A stretch of DNA of 15,848 nt from a bacterium (GTDB lineage Bacteria; Patescibacteriota; CPR2; UBA1875; JAJYID01), in contig JAJYFH010000008.1 of NCBI GenBank assembly GCA_021791015.1, forward strand, positions 1-15,848, given 5' to 3'. A program made the position numbers and the translations under genes. Under the pieces are notes generated by a model that was given only the letters and a program-made list of their open reading frames with translations, searched no databases and was not told the DNA's origin. Below are positions 13,837 through 15,848 of the stretch, piece after piece (positions within the stretch are counted from its first letter, which is position 1; each line of letters starts with the position of its first letter).

Positions 13837-15048
13837 CTAAAATTTCTTTCTGCCCAAGCCGGAAACCACTTCCTTTATCCTCATATCATAAACCCTCGCT
13901 TTCTTAATGGCGTAAAAACCATATTTATCGTTTATCATATCCAGTGTCTTTAGCAGTCTTTCCTTCTTTTTTTCCTCCGGCAATAAGCTGGCAGGGATAA
14001 ATCTTGCATGTTTTGCGCTGGCGGCCCGAACGCCGATCGCGCGAACGGGTTTGGCCGGATTGAGTTGCGCTAAGAGATCAAGCGAGATGCGGTAAATATC
14101 TTCTCCCGAACAAGTCCAAAAAGATATTTTTCTGGATTTTGCGAGATGGCTGAAATCTTTCAGCCTTATCCAAAGCGATATTTCTTGGCACCAATGTTGC
14201 TCTTTGCGCATTCTGGCGGCAACTTTTTCAGAGAGCAGGCAGATATGTTTTTTAAGCTCCTCGCTTGACGAAACATCTTTGTTTAATGTCCTGGAATGAC
14301 CGAAGGATTTTGCTTCCGATTGTTTGCGCCAGCTGATTACCGGAGCGTTGTCGATGCCATAAGCCATTCTCTTTAACTTCAGGCCATATATCCCAAATTC
14401 TTTCAAAAGATCCAAGTCGCCGGTTTTTCTTAATTCTTTTACGGTTTTTATGCTAAGTAAATTCAGGCGTTTAAGTATTTTGGGGCCGATGCCGCAAAAA
14501 TCGTCGAGCTTCGAATCCAACAATATCCTGTCCTTATTTCCAGGCGTAATGATAGTCAATCCGTCGGGCTTTTGCATGTCGCTTGCTAACTTTGCTAGAA
14601 ATTTATTATAGGAGATGCCTACTGAGCAGGTAAGCCACGGGCCAATTTCTCGACGCAGATCCTTCTTGATGCAGCCGGCAATCTTCTTTGCGCCGCCAAA
14701 AAGATGCATTGTGCCTGTTACATCCAGGAAGGCTTCGTCAATCGAAAAGATTTCCACCTTGTCCGTGTATCTTTCAAAGATTTCAATAAACTTCTTGGTT
14801 ACCTGCGAATATTTCCTCGGTTCGCCTACGATTAAAATTATCTCCGGACAAGTTTCTTTGGCTTCCTGTACCGACATGGCTGTTTTTACTCCGAATTTTT
14901 TTGCTTCCACAGAAGCCGCAGCAACTATCGTCCTTTTATTTGCGCTGCCCCTAACCCCTATCGGCTTGCCTCGAAGATATGGATTTGCCTGTTGCTCGAC
15001 GGTTGCAAAATAAGAGTTCATGTCGATATGCAAAATAGTCCGAGTCAT
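13837..15048 (-). CDS. dinB: DNA polymerase IV (Y-family, DinB)
   Basis: DinB copies damaged templates at low fidelity. The 403 residues contain the palm carboxylates Asp9 (HIDMNSYFATVEQ), Asp104 and Glu105 (SIDEAFLDVTG), with an aromatic steric gate at Tyr13. The motif SVGISYNKFLAKLASDMQKP (142-161) matches the Y-family core. The helix-hairpin-helix thumb includes LDDFCGIGPKILKRL (181-195), and the little finger domain follows (about 240-360). The usual QLSLF-like beta-clamp peptide near the C-terminus is not evident; the matching place reads ASLLPEEKKKERLL. The ATG at 15048 overlaps the stop of an 81-residue gene by 4 bp, and a structured repeat starts 5 nt after the stop codon. Confidence 0.96.
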   Translation of the reverse strand: MTRTILHIDMNSYFATVEQQANPYLRGKPIGVRGSANKRTIVAAASVEAKKFGVKTAMSVQEAKETCPEIILIVGEPRKYSQVTKKFIEIFERYTDKVEIFSIDEAFLDVTGTMHLFGGAKKIAGCIKKDLRREIGPWLTCSVGISYNKFLAKLASDMQKPDGLTIITPGNKDRILLDSKLDDFCGIGPKILKRLNLLSIKTVKELRKTGDLDLLKEFGIYGLKLKRMAYGIDNAPVISWRKQSEAKSFGHSRTLNKDVSSSEELKKHICLLSEKVAARMRKEQHWCQEISLWIRLKDFSHLAKSRKISFWTCSGEDIYRISLDLLAQLNPAKPVRAIGVRAASAKHARFIPASLLPEEKKKERLLKTLDMINDKYGFYAIKKARVYDMRIKEVVSGLGRKKF

Positions 15049-15290
15049 TCTAGGAAATATTCCTTTAGCGTCCAGAAGAGGCTTTTATTGTTAAATGATA
15101 TTTTATAGATTCCCCCTTCTGTCTCCGCTGCGAAATTATAATTTATGGCATCACCCTCCCTTTCCTGGTGGCTTAAGTGCACTCTTTTTACGACGTAAGT
15201 TTTATTATCCCATCTAAATTTCCTGGGTTGAATGCTGCCATTATAGAAATCGGCCAGCACTCTTATCTTTTGATCGACTTTTTGATACAT
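15045..15290 (-). CDS. Small beta-rich protein translationally coupled to dinB (possibly DUF6504-like)
   Basis: The 81-residue protein begins MYQKVDQKIRVLADF, has no signal peptide or membrane segment, and alternates hydrophobic and polar residues as in a small beta barrel: PRKFRWDNKTYVVKRVHL, then INYNFAAETEGGIYKISFNN, then LFWTLKEYFLE. This F-x-W-x-x-K-x-Y-x-V opening and final G-x-Y-x-I...W-x-L pattern resembles my recollection of small DUF6504-type proteins seen near translesion polymerase genes; that match is an inference, not shown. Its stop overlaps the dinB ATG (ATGA), so the two are made together, and it is the first gene of the unit. The ATG at 15290 lacks a Shine-Dalgarno but sits 6 nt after a TATACT box. 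It may be a DinB accessory or DNA-binding protein. Confidence 0.8.
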   Translation of the reverse strand: MYQKVDQKIRVLADFYNGSIQPRKFRWDNKTYVVKRVHLSHQEREGDAINYNFAAETEGGIYKISFNNKSLFWTLKEYFLE

Positions 15291-15296
15291 AATTTA

Positions 15297-15324
15297 AGTA
15301 TAAATTGCACACACACGACTTCAA
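15297..15324 (-). promoter_or_regulatory. dinB-unit promoter, leaderless arrangement
   Basis: On the minus strand TTGAAG (15319-15324) precedes TATACT (15297-15302) by 16 bp. The -10 box ends 6 nt before the ATG at 15290, with no Shine-Dalgarno between. No LexA-type operator is evident. The -35 box begins 7 nt after the T-run that ends the candidate noncoding RNA. Confidence 0.62.
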
Positions 15325-15330
15325 GTATAC

Positions 15331-15350
15331 AAAAAGAAAGGCCTTCAAAG
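15331..15350 (-). terminator. Intrinsic terminator-like 3' end of the candidate RNA
   Basis: On the minus strand CTTTGAAGGCC (15340-15350), the 3' arm of a perfect 11-bp stem with 15424-15434, is followed at once by TTTCTTTTT (15331-15339). The enclosed loop of 73 nt is unusually long and itself structured, so termination efficiency is uncertain. Confidence 0.5.
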
Positions 15351-15686
15351 AGAAGTCCTCTCGTAGAAATTTAGTGGGTCGGTGAGTGGTTTTAGGTAAC
15401 GATTAATTCTACTAGATGGTTTGCTTTGAAGGCCGAAATTGCGGATAAGCCGACCGGCTCAGGAGGAAAAAAAGTTGAGCCGGCCGGCTGCCGCGACGGG
15501 GAGAGGGCTACTGAAAACCCCGATGTTGTCTTTGCCGGAGACCGGGTTTCATGCTGTTTTACCCGTGTTAACCGGGCTCCGGCAGGTACGTTTCTAAAGG
15601 ACGACTGGATTTTTGAGCTTTACTGTCTGCATGACGGTAATTCCGTCTTCAGCGCAGCTTCCGCTACCAGTGGCCCTTAGAATGGC
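15331..15686 (-). ncRNA. Candidate structured noncoding RNA of about 355 nt, unassigned family
   Basis: No convincing protein frame covers this stretch, and its centre (15441-15600) is about 59% GC by my count, against clearly AT-rich flanks. Stems, in 5' to 3' order on the minus strand: a long hairpin closed by TTCTAA/TTAGAA (15592-15597 with 15677-15682) and ACTGG/CCAGT (15604-15608 with 15667-15671), tipped by GACGG/CCGTC; an 8-bp stem 15533-15540 with 15577-15584; CGGGG/CCCCG (15497-15501 with 15518-15522); a 14-bp stem with one mismatch (15448-15461 with 15476-15489) extended by 15439-15444 with 15491-15496; and an 11-bp stem 15340-15350 with 15424-15434 enclosing GTAGAA/TTCTAC. A strong promoter precedes it, and a T-run follows the last stem. 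I see no RNase P GGAAAGUC block, no tmRNA T arm or CCA end, and no SRP core. Confidence 0.62.
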
Positions 15687-15692
15687 GGAAAG

Positions 15693-15721
15693 AGTATACA
15701 TCAAACTTGTCCACATGTCAA
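15693..15721 (-). promoter_or_regulatory. Strong promoter driving the candidate noncoding RNA
   Basis: On the minus strand a perfect TTGACA (15716-15721) is followed after exactly 17 bp by TATACT (15693-15698). Transcription would start near 15686, a few nt before the first long stem. No start codon with a ribosome-binding site follows, which supports a noncoding product. Confidence 0.75.
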
Positions 15722-15760
15722 GTGTTTTTTCGCTTATCCGGAGTTCAAAAACGAAATGCA

Positions 15761-15794
15761 CCACTTAGGGTAAAATAACATTAACCTAAAGTGG
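15761..15794 (+). promoter_or_regulatory. Hairpin overlapping the transposase ribosome-binding site
   Basis: CCACTTAGG (15761-15769) pairs with CCTAAAGTGG (15785-15794) with a 1-nt bulge. The 3' arm covers the first two bases of the GGAGG at 15793-15797. Such a fold would hide the Shine-Dalgarno when transcription enters from outside the element. Confidence 0.45.
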
Positions 15795-15802
15795 AGGCAA
15801 AA

Positions 15803-15848
15803 GTGGTCAAGAAAGGACATCTAACACATGGGGAAAGAGAGAATATTT
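15803..15848 (+). CDS. IS30-family transposase, N-terminal fragment (cut by window edge)
   Basis: Only 15 codons are visible: a GTG start at 15803, then VKKGHLTHGERENI. This matches the start of IS30-type transposases, where a basic stretch leads into the helix-turn-helix opening LT-x-x-ERE-x-I that recognises the terminal inverted repeats. The GTG is preceded by GGAGG (15793-15797) with 5-nt spacing; another in-frame GTG at 15791 is less well placed. It is the only supported plus-strand gene here, divergent from the candidate noncoding RNA. The left inverted repeat of the element is not identified; it should lie within about 15725-15790. Whether the element is complete cannot be judged. Confidence 0.6.
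   Translation, partial: MVKKGHLTHGERENI

Noticed and set aside
15426..15680. 84-codon open frame on the plus strand inside the candidate noncoding RNA
   Set aside because: It crosses several long stems, is rich in Gly, Arg and Ala as expected from GC-rich hairpins, has no Shine-Dalgarno, and the strong promoter reads the other strand.
15331..15686. Identity as RNase P RNA (suggested by length and a CGGCTTATC string on the minus strand)
   Set aside because: The conserved GGAAAGUC block is absent and the ends do not pair with each other as P1 does.

Overview
The window looks like a chromosomal segment from a Candidate Phyla Radiation (Patescibacteria, probably Parcubacteria-like) bacterium. 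The basis is indirect. Coding DNA is AT-rich, genes are tightly packed, LysRS is class I, GlyRS is the single-chain alpha2 type, and an IS30-type transposase begins at the right edge. lysS ends in TGA, read as stop, which argues against the code-25 lineages (Absconditabacteria, Gracilibacteria). No rRNA or tRNA gene and no CRISPR array is visible.

Every recognised gene except the right-edge transposase lies on the minus strand, so transcription runs from high to low coordinates. In that order: a candidate structured noncoding RNA with its own promoter (15331-15721); a small protein translationally coupled to DinB polymerase (15290-13837); a class A penicillin-binding protein (13541-11403); a cytosolic hybrid-sensor histidine kinase, a receiver-only response regulator and recO in one run (11302-7979); a small acidic protein overlapping glyS (7948-6327); greA behind a near-consensus promoter (6324-5728); lysS coupled to an S51 peptidase (5248-3129); a Nudix protein (2974-2477); serS followed by hpf (2085-309); and the 5' end of secA (229-1). 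The set is housekeeping: tRNA charging, transcription fidelity, ribosome hibernation, protein export, recombination and translesion repair, and wall synthesis, plus one signalling cassette.

The gaps carry most of the novelty. (1) A GC-rich stretch of about 355 nt at 15331-15686 has no convincing reading frame. It holds at least five stem-loops, lies behind a TTGACA-17-TATACT promoter, and ends in an 11-bp stem followed directly by a T-run. I could not match it to RNase P RNA, tmRNA, SRP RNA or 6S RNA. (2) Two diverged copies of a hairpin element of about 185-207 bp (5539-5723 and 13625-13831) lie in the same orientation, 4-5 nt after the stop codons of greA and dinB. Their sequence differences are compensatory in three separate stems. 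(3) A second, shorter family of GTCATTCC...GGAATGAC elements sits against gene ends. (4) Three transcription units begin with a TATAAT/TATACT box exactly 6 nt before ATG and no Shine-Dalgarno, which suggests leaderless mRNAs.
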